Source of the DNA: Planctomycetota bacterium
GTDB lineage: Bacteria; Planctomycetota; Phycisphaerae; UBA1845; Fen-1342
Direction of reading: 5' to 3'
NCBI GenBank assembly: GCA_018814045.1
Contig: JAHJAR010000353.1
Location: 1-37,253 of the forward strand
Length of the DNA: 37,253 nucleotides
How positions within the stretch are numbered: position 1 is the stretch's first letter; every line of letters begins with the position of its first letter. The notes under the pieces are model-generated. The model was not told the origin of the DNA, made no database searches, and worked only from the letters and a program-made list of their open reading frames with translations. The translations under genes were made by a program, and so were the position numbers. Below, one piece after another: positions 6,882-14,949 of the stretch.

Positions 6882-9047
6882 ATGTATGGCAAACGCCTGA
6901 TCATTTGTTTCGCCGCGCTGCTGCTGGTCGCCACCGGCTGTCGTCCAGCGTCGAAGACCGAGCGCCGGCCGGCCGGCAAGCTGGCCGCGGCGGCGGCAAA
7001 CTGCAACGTCCTGCTTCTGACGCTTGATACCACGCGCGCCGACCGGCTGGGCTGCTACGGCTGGCAGAAAGCCGTCACGCCGGTGCTGGATGCCCTGGCG
7101 CAGCGCGGCACGCGCTTCGAGCAGACCTTCTGCCAAGTGCCCATCACGCTGCCCTCGCACACCGTCCTGCTGACTGGCCTGTATCCGCCCGAGACAGGCG
7201 TGCACGTCAACGGACGGGAGCGGCTTGGAGAGACGGTCCCCACTCTGGCCGAGGCCTTCCAACAGCACGGCTATCAGACTGCGGCCTTTATCGCCGCCGG
7301 CGTGCTGCACGAAGCCTACGGTCTCTCACGGGGATTTGGCGTTTACGACCACGAATTCGGCCACAACCAGGCTGGTCAACCGCGGCCGCAGCGGCCGGCC
7401 AACGAGGTGTGCGACCGTGCGCTGGCGTGGCTGCAAGCCCAGCGGGGCAGCCGCTTCATGTGCTGGGTCCACCTGTTCGACCCGCACACGCCGTACGAGG
7501 CGCCGCCAGAATTCGTCCGCCGCACGAGCGATCCCTACGACGCCGAGGTGGCCTTCATGGATAGCCAGATCGGTCGTTTGGTCGAGTGGCTGCGCTCCGA
7601 ACAACTGCTGGCCAAGACACTGATCATCGCAGTCGGCGACCATGGCGAGGCGCTCGGCGATCACGGCTACGACTCGCACGCCCTGCTGCTCTACGACGGG
7701 ATCATGCACGTGCCGTTCTTGGTTTCGCTGCCCGGACGGCTCCCGGAGTCGCACGTTGCCACCGGCGTAGTCCGTTGTGTTGACCTGGTCCCGACAGTTT
7801 TGGATCTGATGGGTTGGCCTGCGCCGACGGAGGTCAGCGGCGAGAGTCTACTTGCCGACCTAAGCGGGCAGGAGCAACCGCAACGCGCGAGCTACGGCGA
7901 AACGGACTACGGGTACGAGAGTTACGGCTGGAGCAAGCTGCGCTCGTTGACGGACGCTCGTTGGAAGTACATCCGCGCTCCTCGCCCCGAACTCTACGAC
8001 CGTCTGGCAGACCCGCAGGAGCGGCGCAATCAGGCGGCCGAGCATCCCGATGTGGTGCTGCGCATGGAACGCGCGTTAGCTCGATTCGAGGCAGGTATGT
8101 CGCAGCATGGCGCCGCCGAGGCGGAGATCAACAGCCGAACCAGCGCGGCGTTGCGCAGCCTGGGTTACGTGGCCCCGAGTTCGCCGCCGGCGACTCAGGC
8201 TGCTCAGCTCAAAGACCCCAAGGACATGGTGTCGATCGCCGTCAACTATCGCCGGGCACGCGACCTGCTGGGCGCGGGGCTCGCGGCGGAAGCCATAGAG
8301 CTGATGGAGCCGGGCGCCGAGCGCAGCCCGGAGTCAACCTGCATCATCGAAACGCTCGGGCGGGCGTACGCGATGGTGCGACGCCTGGAGGAAGCTCAGC
8401 GTTGTCTTAGCGAAGCTCTCTCGCGCGAGTCGCAGAATGCAGACACGCACTACGCCCTGGCCGGTGTCCTGGCTTTGCGCGGCCGCTTCCCGGCTTCCGC
8501 CGCGGAGTGCCGGCAGGCGCTCGAACTCGAGGAGACGCACGAGAAGGCACGTCAGTTGCTGGTGAGCGTGAAGGAAGCCCTGGCGCGGCAACAGGCGGAG
8601 ATCGCGGCTTGTCGGACGGCGTTGGAAACGCGGCCGGACGACGTCGAGCTGTGTGTTCGCCTGAGCAACCTGCTCATCGACGCGGGCAACGTCGAGCAAG
8701 CTCGCCAGCAACTGCGCGACGGATTGGCCCGGCAGCCCGAACACCCCGCCCTGGCCAACAACCTGGCTTGGTTGCTCGCGACCTGTTGGCGCGCCGACCT
8801 GCGCGACGGCCGCGAAGCGGTGCGCCTGGCCCGCATCGCCTGTGGAAACATCAGCACGACGGATCCGAGCAAGCTCGACACATTGGCCGTCGCCTGCGCC
8901 GAAGCGGGTGAGTTCGCTGAGGCAGTTGAGACAGCGCGGCGGGCCGCCCAACTCGCGCGCGCGGCCGGCAACGTGCAAGCTGCTGAGAGGATCGAGCGCC
9001 GGGCAGCGCTCTTTGAGAGGGGCCAGGCCTACCACGAACTGCCATGA
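6882..9047 (+). CDS. Sulfatase-fold lipoprotein with C-terminal TPR domain
   Basis: The 721-aa protein has a lipoprotein signal (lipobox VATGC, lipidated Cys20) and is predicted to be membrane-anchored outside the cytoplasm. Residues about 42-420 form an alkaline-phosphatase-superfamily/sulfatase domain: metal-binding LLLTLDTTRADRLG (D49), the nucleophile region PITLPSHTVLLTG and a second metal site VGDHGEALGDHG (about 251-262). The formylglycine motif C/S-x-P-S-R is replaced by T89-L-P-S-H93, so it cannot be matured by the usual formylglycine enzyme; a Thr nucleophile, as in related phosphotransferases, is possible. Residues about 430-710 are TPR-like repeats. The substrate is unknown: phosphoester, phosphoglycerol or sulfate. 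It may be read from its own leaderless promoter and converges with comM. Confidence 0.82.
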   Translation: MYGKRLIICFAALLLVATGCRPASKTERRPAGKLAAAAANCNVLLLTLDTTRADRLGCYGWQKAVTPVLDALAQRGTRFEQTFCQVPITLPSHTVLLTGLYPPETGVHVNGRERLGETVPTLAEAFQQHGYQTAAFIAAGVLHEAYGLSRGFGVYDHEFGHNQAGQPRPQRPANEVCDRALAWLQAQRGSRFMCWVHLFDPHTPYEAPPEFVRRTSDPYDAEVAFMDSQIGRLVEWLRSEQLLAKTLIIAVGDHGEALGDHGYDSHALLLYDGIMHVPFLVSLPGRLPESHVATGVVRCVDLVPTVLDLMGWPAPTEVSGESLLADLSGQEQPQRASYGETDYGYESYGWSKLRSLTDARWKYIRAPRPELYDRLADPQERRNQAAEHPDVVLRMERALARFEAGMSQHGAAEAEINSRTSAALRSLGYVAPSSPPATQAAQLKDPKDMVSIAVNYRRARDLLGAGLAAEAIELMEPGAERSPESTCIIETLGRAYAMVRRLEEAQRCLSEALSRESQNADTHYALAGVLALRGRFPASAAECRQALELEETHEKARQLLVSVKEALARQQAEIAACRTALETRPDDVELCVRLSNLLIDAGNVEQARQQLRDGLARQPEHPALANNLAWLLATCWRADLRDGREAVRLARIACGNISTTDPSKLDTLAVACAEAGEFAEAVETARRAAQLARAAGNVQAAERIERRAALFERGQAYHELP

Positions 9048-9100
9048 TGACCGCGATGTCGGTTCGCAGCCGGCCTCGCCAACTGCCCGGCCGCGGGGCG

Positions 9101-10630
9101 CTACAGCTGCCGATCCAGCCGGCGATACTGGATCGCCTCTGACAGATGCGCCGCGCCAACGTTCGCTTCACCCGCCAGGTCGGCGATGGTACGGGCGACA
9201 CGCAGCACCTTGTCGTGCGCCCGGGCGGACAGCCCCAGCTCGCTCACGGCCTGGCGCAGGATGCGCTCGCCCTCGCCGTCGATCCGGCAGTACTTACGCA
9301 GCTCACGCGAGGACATGCGGCCGTTGGTGGTCGTGCTGTCAGCCCCGAATCGCTGCCGCTGGACTTCGAGCGCGCGCGTCACCTGCGCCCGCGTGCAGGC
9401 GCTGTCGGTCCCAGTTCGCTGGTCGCGCAGCGCGGCGATTGGAACGGCAGGCACCTCCACGTGAATGTCGATGCGCTCCAGCAGCGGTCCGCTGATCCGC
9501 GCCAGGTAGCGATCGATCTGTGGGGCGGAACATTTGCAGGGACGTCGTGGGTCCGTGAAGTAGCCGCACGGACACGGGTTCATCGCGGCGACAAGCATGA
9601 AGTTCGCTGGAAAATCGACGGCACTGTGCGCCCGCGAGATCGTCACCACATGGTCTTCGATAACCTGCCGCAGCGACTCGAGCACCGAGCGGTTGAATTC
9701 GGGAAACTCGTCGAGGAACAGCACGCCGTGGTGAGCGAGCGAAACCTCGCCGGCCTGCGGGATCGTGCCGCCGCCGACCAGCGCCGCGGTGCTGATCGAG
9801 TGGTGCGGTTGACGGACGGGACGGGTGGCCACCAGGCCGGTCGCGCGGGGCAGCTTGCCCGAGGCCGAGTAGATCCGCGTCGTCTCGAGCGCCTCCTGGA
9901 GCGACAACGGCGGCAGGACCGTCGGGAGACGCTTGGCGAGCATCGTCTTGCCCGTCCCCGGCGGCCCCAGCAGAAGCAGATTATGTCGCCCGGCCGCGGC
10001 AACCAGCAGCGCCCGCTTTACGTGCTCCTGACCCCGCACGTCGCCAAAATCCACGTCATAGCTCGAGGCCCGCTCGAACAGCGCCGGCAAGTCCACCGTG
10101 GTCGGTTCAAGCTCCAGCTCGCCCGCCAGGAACCCCGCGGCCTGCGTCAGTGAGTCAATGCCATAGACTTCCACACCTTCGACGACGGCCGCCTCTTCGG
10201 CGTTCGCGCGGGGGATAAGCAGGCCGCGGAAGTCATGCTCGCGCGCCAGCAGCGCAATAGAAAGCACCCCCTTGATCGGTCGAACCTGCCCATCCAGGGC
10301 CAGTTCACCGGCCACCAGGAACTGCTCCGCGCACTCGCTGCGGATTTGGTCATCGGCCAGCATCAGCCCCAGGGCAATCGGCAGGTCGAACGCCGGCCCC
10401 TCCTTGCGAACGTCCGCCGGGGCCAGGTTGATGGTGCTCCGCGTCTTCGGAAAAACGTAGCCGGAGTTGAACAACGCGCTGCGGATGCGGTCCACGCTTT
10501 CTTTGACCGCCGAATCCGGCAACCCCACCAGCGTGGCATGGCCGAATCCGCGGCCACTGACGTCGACCTCCACTTCACACGCACGGGCCTCGATTCCCAC
10601 CAGGGCCATGCTATGGATGCGAGCGAACAT
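9101..10630 (-). CDS. comM: ComM/YifB-family Mg-chelatase-like AAA+ ATPase
   Basis: The 509-aa protein has the full family length. The N-terminal Lon-protease-like ChlI fold domain (1-170) includes SGRGFGHATLVGLPD and NLAPADVRKEGPAFDLP. The AAA+ core has Walker A GPPGTGKT (222-229), Walker B GVLFLDEFPEF and the cysteine-rich CPCGYFTDPRRPCKC loop; a C-terminal Mg-chelatase lid ends in AIQYRRLDRQL. ComM is a hexameric helicase that promotes branch migration during natural transformation in Vibrio and Haemophilus. ATG 10630 is chosen because family homology begins at MFARIHSMALVG; an upstream in-frame GTG at 10750 would add 40 unrelated basic residues. The start is preceded by TAGAAT and no ribosome-binding site. 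Confidence 0.95.
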   Translation of the reverse strand: MFARIHSMALVGIEARACEVEVDVSGRGFGHATLVGLPDSAVKESVDRIRSALFNSGYVFPKTRSTINLAPADVRKEGPAFDLPIALGLMLADDQIRSECAEQFLVAGELALDGQVRPIKGVLSIALLAREHDFRGLLIPRANAEEAAVVEGVEVYGIDSLTQAAGFLAGELELEPTTVDLPALFERASSYDVDFGDVRGQEHVKRALLVAAAGRHNLLLLGPPGTGKTMLAKRLPTVLPPLSLQEALETTRIYSASGKLPRATGLVATRPVRQPHHSISTAALVGGGTIPQAGEVSLAHHGVLFLDEFPEFNRSVLESLRQVIEDHVVTISRAHSAVDFPANFMLVAAMNPCPCGYFTDPRRPCKCSAPQIDRYLARISGPLLERIDIHVEVPAVPIAALRDQRTGTDSACTRAQVTRALEVQRQRFGADSTTTNGRMSSRELRKYCRIDGEGERILRQAVSELGLSARAHDKVLRVARTIADLAGEANVGAAHLSEAIQYRRLDRQL

Positions 10631-10637
10631 GTCGGCA

Positions 10638-10643
10638 ATTCTA
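10638..10643 (-). promoter_or_regulatory. -10-like TAGAAT, leaderless start of comM
   Basis: TAGAAT on the minus strand ends seven bases before the comM ATG, with TTCAGT 17 bases upstream as a weak -35. There is no Shine-Dalgarno sequence in the gap. Confidence 0.45.
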
Positions 10644-10826
10644 GCTGCCGGTACGGGAAAACTGAAGGGAGCGCACCGCGCCCTCCGCCGATATTCCACC
10701 CGCGTGACGAGCACACGGCACCTTCGTGTGAAACACACTGGTCCGCGCACGTCTCCAAGGCGGCGTAGTGCACTTTGAGAGCCTTGTGCGTCGGCTTGAT
10801 CTGGCTGCCTGCTGGCATGCCGGTGC

Positions 10827-10834
10827 TATAGAAT
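10827..10834 (+). promoter_or_regulatory. -10-like TATAGAAT of phosphoesterase gene
   Basis: TATAGAAT lies 39 bases before the ATG at 10874; the leader contains GAGGG about seven bases before the start. No convincing -35 is seen. Confidence 0.4.
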
Positions 10835-10873
10835 GGACATCCGACCCGGTCAACGTGGCGTCTGAGGGAACCG

Positions 10874-11737
10874 ATGCCGGACTGTTTCTTCGTCTCTGAT
10901 CTGCACGGACACCCCGAACGGTATCGCAAGCTGTTCCGGTTGATCGACGCCGACCACCCCAGCGCGGTCTTCCTGGGCGGAGACCTGTTGCCCGCGGGAC
11001 TGTCCGCACTCGAGGCGCTCGATTTCGATCATCAGGACTTCGTGACCGGCTTCGTCGTGCGACATCTGAAGCGCCTGCGCGAGGCGCTGGGCCCGGCGTA
11101 TCCGCGCGTGTTTGTGATTCTGGGGAACGACGACAGCCGCTCGGAGGAGGCCGCCATCATCGCGGCGGCGACCGAGGGTATCTGGGAGTACGTCCACGAC
11201 CGCCGTGTCTCATTCGCGAGCTACGACGTCTATGGCTACGCCTGTGTGCCGCCGACGCCGTTCCTGATGAAGGACTGGGAACGCTACGACGTCTCGCGCT
11301 ATGTCGATCCGGGCTGTGTCTCGCCGGAGGACGGGCATCGCTCGGTTCCCCTGGCCGAGCACCAGATCAGGTACGCGACCATCAAGGACGATCTGGCGGG
11401 TTTGGTCGGGGCGCGCCCCCTGGCGCGGGCGATCATGCTGTTCCACGCGCCGCCCTACCAGACGAAGCTGGACCGCGCCGCGCTGGACGGAAAAATGGTG
11501 GATCACGCCCCCCTGGACGTGCACATCGGCAGTGTGGCGATTCACCGTTTCATCGCGCAGCATCAGCCGCTGGTGACACTGCACGGCCACGTGCACGAGT
11601 CCGCCCGGCTGACGGGCACCTGGCAGGACCGCATCGGCCGCACGTGCTGCTTCTCCGCCGCCCACGACGGACCGGAGTTGGCCCTGGTCCGCTTCGATCC
11701 CGCTGAGCCAACACAAGCAACACGGGCACTCATTTAG
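10874..11737 (+). CDS. Calcineurin-like metallophosphoesterase
   Basis: This is a 287-aa cytosolic protein with the five metallophosphoesterase motifs in order: SDLHGH (residue 8 onward), GGDLL, GNDD, FHAPPY and HGHVHES. These bind a dinuclear metal centre that hydrolyses phosphomono- or diesters. The substrate cannot be read from the sequence; relatives act on cyclic nucleotides, nucleotides or proteins. ATG 10874 has GAGGG seven bases upstream. Its 3' end overlaps that of the convergent PPDK-N/nucleotidyltransferase gene by eight bases. Confidence 0.88.
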   Translation: MPDCFFVSDLHGHPERYRKLFRLIDADHPSAVFLGGDLLPAGLSALEALDFDHQDFVTGFVVRHLKRLREALGPAYPRVFVILGNDDSRSEEAAIIAAATEGIWEYVHDRRVSFASYDVYGYACVPPTPFLMKDWERYDVSRYVDPGCVSPEDGHRSVPLAEHQIRYATIKDDLAGLVGARPLARAIMLFHAPPYQTKLDRAALDGKMVDHAPLDVHIGSVAIHRFIAQHQPLVTLHGHVHESARLTGTWQDRIGRTCCFSAAHDGPELALVRFDPAEPTQATRALI

Positions 11738-14700
11738 CCGGCGAGCGCGACTGGCCAAGCGGCAGCTCGCGCGCCGCGTCGGTCACTGCGCCGATCTTGA
11801 CAGCGTAGCTGGTGCGCCGGGCGATGTCCGCGTCGGTGATCATGTGAACGTCGAGCAACCTATCGGTTCGATAGCCGGTGCGGAGGTAATTGGACTCGCT
11901 CAGCGAAATGCTCCAGCCCTCGAGCCACTGCGTGAGATCCTGCCGCTGCTGCTCCGTCCCGCGCACGTGTATAAGCAGGTCGATATCGCTGGCCGGCCCC
12001 GCCGTGGCGTTCTTGGTGCTCCCAAACAGGTAGAGCGCGGCGACGCCGAAACGCTCGCCGTCGAGGTGTGCGGCGATACTCTCGGCCACGCGTGTCCGCC
12101 AGCGCCAGTCCTGTCCGTCGGGGACGGAGTCAGCGCGCCCGACGTACGCGCAGTAGTCAACTTGTTCGGCGGACTCGGTCAGCACGCCGGCCGCCTCGTC
12201 CAGATCGGCATTCATCAGCACGTACAGGACCTTGCCGTCGGCGGCCTGCTTCACGTCGATCACGCGTACGGCCTGGCTGACCGATTCAAACTCGGGCACG
12301 AGCTCTGACAGGAAGTTCCGCGAGCGCGTCAGAAACGCCTCGTTGAAAACCACGTCATCCTCGCCGGGATAGAGCGGGAGATAGCGGATTTCGGCTTCGA
12401 CGAGATCCTGGAAGAAATGGGTGCCGAACGAAACATCGGGCGTGTAGTTGCCGGTGGTGCGCGCGATCTCGATCAGCATCGCGGTGTTGCAGATGTCCGA
12501 ATACGTCACCGGGACCCCGAGCTTGATGTCGCCGCGACTGCCCCAGCGCCCCGGCCCCATCAGGATGAACTGGCGTTTGGGCAGCAGCTTGTTGAGCTTG
12601 CCCACCGCCCGCCCGACGGTGATCAGCTCGTCGCGGCTGCCCAGGCGTTCGTACTGCTCGGGGGCGACATAGACGATGTGCGTGATGTTCGGCACGGTGC
12701 CGTTCGAGACATAGCGGTTCGCCGAGAAGACCAACTTGGAATGGGGTATGTCGCGTGGAATCGGCGCCGGTCGGGCAAGCTTGGTGGGTGCCTGCGCCCG
12801 ACATTGCAGCAGGTAGAGGTCTTTTCCATCCGAGGCGAATTCGATGTCGGCCGGGTGCCGCAACTCCCGTTCCAGCAGCGTCAACAGCGAGTGGATCTGC
12901 TTGATGAACGGCGTCCTCTCCAGCAGCCCTTCAAAGGTCACCACCAGGTCGTCCCGCTCGAAATCGATACCCCCGATCATGGGTGGCCGCAGATGACCGT
13001 CCCCGTGGATCGAGACCAGTTGTTCGGCGGCGGGCAGGTTGGCCCCCTCCTGGCGGAGAAACTCCACGGCATCGACAGTTTCGAACTCGTTCGTGCGCAG
13101 ATTGATGACGTCCATATAGCGCGGCGCGTAGCGGACCGTTTCCTCGGGCGTGGCGTTTACCCGCAAGCCCGGCTGTCCGGGCGAGACCAGTACCGGAAAG
13201 TCGTCGCCCATACGATCCACCGCGCGCGTGCCCAACCCCGGAACCAGCCTGACCAGTCCGTCGTCGCGCTTGATCCGAGCCGACCAGCGGAACTCGTTGT
13301 GGCTGAAGGCCACGCCGGCAAAGGCGGGCAGGAAGTAGTCGCCTACCTGCGTCCCGACGACCTCCTGGATCAGTACGCCCATCCCCTCCTGGAAGTCGAG
13401 CAGGTTGCGTTCGGCGCGGTATTGGATCGGGTCGGGCCCAAACGTCGATGCGTACACCTCGGCGATGGCGTCCGTCAGCGCCTCAAGGCGCTCCTGCTTG
13501 CTGCCGCGATTCGCCAGAAACAGGCTCTTGTACTTCCCTGAGAACGCGGCCCCGAAACGATCCTCCAGCAGGCTGGAACTGCGCACGATCAGCGGGCGGT
13601 CGCCCAGATCATCGAGGGCCAGCGACAGGCCCTTGATGATGGCGGCGGAAAACTGCGAGTTCTTGAAGACCTGCACGATGTCGGGGTATTCCTGACGAAC
13701 TTCGTCGGTATCCTTGTACTTCTGGGAGAACACGTCCTCGAGGTGATTGCAGTACACGAAGTCGTGCATCCCATCAGAAGTCAGATACCAGGTCTTCGGC
13801 GTCTTTATCCCCGCCAGCAGTCCGTCCTCACTGCGGTGCCGCCGCACGATCTGATGGGCCAGGAACAGCCCGGCCCCCTTTCCCCCGGTCTTGCCATGGC
13901 CCTGCGCCGGGTATATCAGCCGCTGAATGAGCTGGTGGAAGTCCTTGATTTCGACGTACTGCTTGGCGACGTTGATGTACTCGAGCTGGTCCGAAAGAAA
14001 CCGCCGCACCAGCGACACCAAGAGCCCCTTGCGCGTCGACTGCGAGAGCTCCACCTCGCCGTGGCCGGTATGCTGGTAGCGCTGGATGGCGTCGCTCACC
14101 TCGGATATCGACGTGTGGTAGTTCTCGAGCGCACTGACCAGGAAGCTGGCCCGGTCCTGCTTGATCCAGTTGTGCACACAGGAGATGATCTCGCCCTCGC
14201 TGAGGTGTTCCGCGGCGAGTACGAATACCTTGTCAGCCAGCGCGCTGGCCGACGGCGGCAGGTCGCGCCCGCGCGGCCGGTTGGATTCAAAGAAGACTTC
14301 CGGCTCCTCCGATTCCCGCTGCGGACGGAAGTCCTGGAGCAACTGGCCGGCCTCTTTCACGCCGCTCCAGCAGAGATGGTTGATCATCTTGCGCGCCACG
14401 CGCATCAGCAGACTCTGGTCGGTGCTTCGCAGCAAATCGAGAATGGCGGACCACTCCCGGCCGCCGCGCTCCCGTACCCGTTCGGAGGCATGCATGCTCT
14501 GCATGGTCTCGAGCAACCGCCGGTGCGTTATGCAACTGCCGATGCGCTCGGCAATCGTCTCCAGCAGGCGGCGCTCCTCCTTGAGGAACGGGCCCTCGTC
14601 GACCTGCGGCATTTGTTCCAGGTAGGCGACCTCCAAGGTGCCGACCGGTTCGCCATACACGCGCACGGTCGCCTTCTGCACCCAGGGCGTTTCGCGAAAA

Positions 14701-14924
14701 TCACCAAAGGCGTAGGTTTGGTTGTCATGGGTGATGCGCGCAACACAGATGTTGGGGTACTGCCAGCCCGGGGGCACCGCGTCGAGGACGCCTCGAAACA
14801 CCTCATCCAGCGTGAGTTCGCTGGCGCTGATGATCTCCTCGACGCGATACAGGCAATTGAGCTCCTTGGCCCGTTCCTGTAGCGTTCGGAGAACTTCGGT
14901 TACGCGGGCATCTTGTTCGGCCAT
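11730..14924 (-). CDS. GAF-like sensor / PPDK N-domain / nucleotidyltransferase fusion protein
   Basis: This 1064-aa soluble protein has four parts. Residues about 10-140 resemble the GAF-like sensor of some histidine kinases (KELNCLYRVEEI, PPGWQYPN, EGPFLKEER). Residues about 345-710 are a pyruvate-phosphate-dikinase/PEP-synthase N-terminal ATP-grasp domain (GGKGAGLFLA, VRSSSLLEDRFG at 447-458, LYLLQCR). Residues about 730-850 (GPGRWGS 791-797, GTHFFQD 834-840) match the end of the next gene's product. Residues about 955-1050 are a polymerase-beta-type nucleotidyltransferase (LFGST 966-970, DID 980-982). The phospho-His swivel domain and PEP barrel of real PEP synthases are missing. It is the third gene of an operon with gdhA (25 bp after the second), which hints at a regulatory role in nitrogen or carbon metabolism; the reaction is unknown. 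Confidence 0.8.
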   Translation of the reverse strand: MAEQDARVTEVLRTLQERAKELNCLYRVEEIISASELTLDEVFRGVLDAVPPGWQYPNICVARITHDNQTYAFGDFRETPWVQKATVRVYGEPVGTLEVAYLEQMPQVDEGPFLKEERRLLETIAERIGSCITHRRLLETMQSMHASERVRERGGREWSAILDLLRSTDQSLLMRVARKMINHLCWSGVKEAGQLLQDFRPQRESEEPEVFFESNRPRGRDLPPSASALADKVFVLAAEHLSEGEIISCVHNWIKQDRASFLVSALENYHTSISEVSDAIQRYQHTGHGEVELSQSTRKGLLVSLVRRFLSDQLEYINVAKQYVEIKDFHQLIQRLIYPAQGHGKTGGKGAGLFLAHQIVRRHRSEDGLLAGIKTPKTWYLTSDGMHDFVYCNHLEDVFSQKYKDTDEVRQEYPDIVQVFKNSQFSAAIIKGLSLALDDLGDRPLIVRSSSLLEDRFGAAFSGKYKSLFLANRGSKQERLEALTDAIAEVYASTFGPDPIQYRAERNLLDFQEGMGVLIQEVVGTQVGDYFLPAFAGVAFSHNEFRWSARIKRDDGLVRLVPGLGTRAVDRMGDDFPVLVSPGQPGLRVNATPEETVRYAPRYMDVINLRTNEFETVDAVEFLRQEGANLPAAEQLVSIHGDGHLRPPMIGGIDFERDDLVVTFEGLLERTPFIKQIHSLLTLLERELRHPADIEFASDGKDLYLLQCRAQAPTKLARPAPIPRDIPHSKLVFSANRYVSNGTVPNITHIVYVAPEQYERLGSRDELITVGRAVGKLNKLLPKRQFILMGPGRWGSRGDIKLGVPVTYSDICNTAMLIEIARTTGNYTPDVSFGTHFFQDLVEAEIRYLPLYPGEDDVVFNEAFLTRSRNFLSELVPEFESVSQAVRVIDVKQAADGKVLYVLMNADLDEAAGVLTESAEQVDYCAYVGRADSVPDGQDWRWRTRVAESIAAHLDGERFGVAALYLFGSTKNATAGPASDIDLLIHVRGTEQQRQDLTQWLEGWSISLSESNYLRTGYRTDRLLDVHMITDADIARRTSYAVKIGAVTDAARELPLGQSRSPAK

Positions 14925-14949
14925 AACAAACCTCCGCGATTCGTGCGGT

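Noticed and set aside
7140-7170. Classical formylglycine sulfatase signature
   Set aside because: The Cys/Ser and Arg of the motif are replaced by Thr and His, so a standard sulfatase call is not supported.
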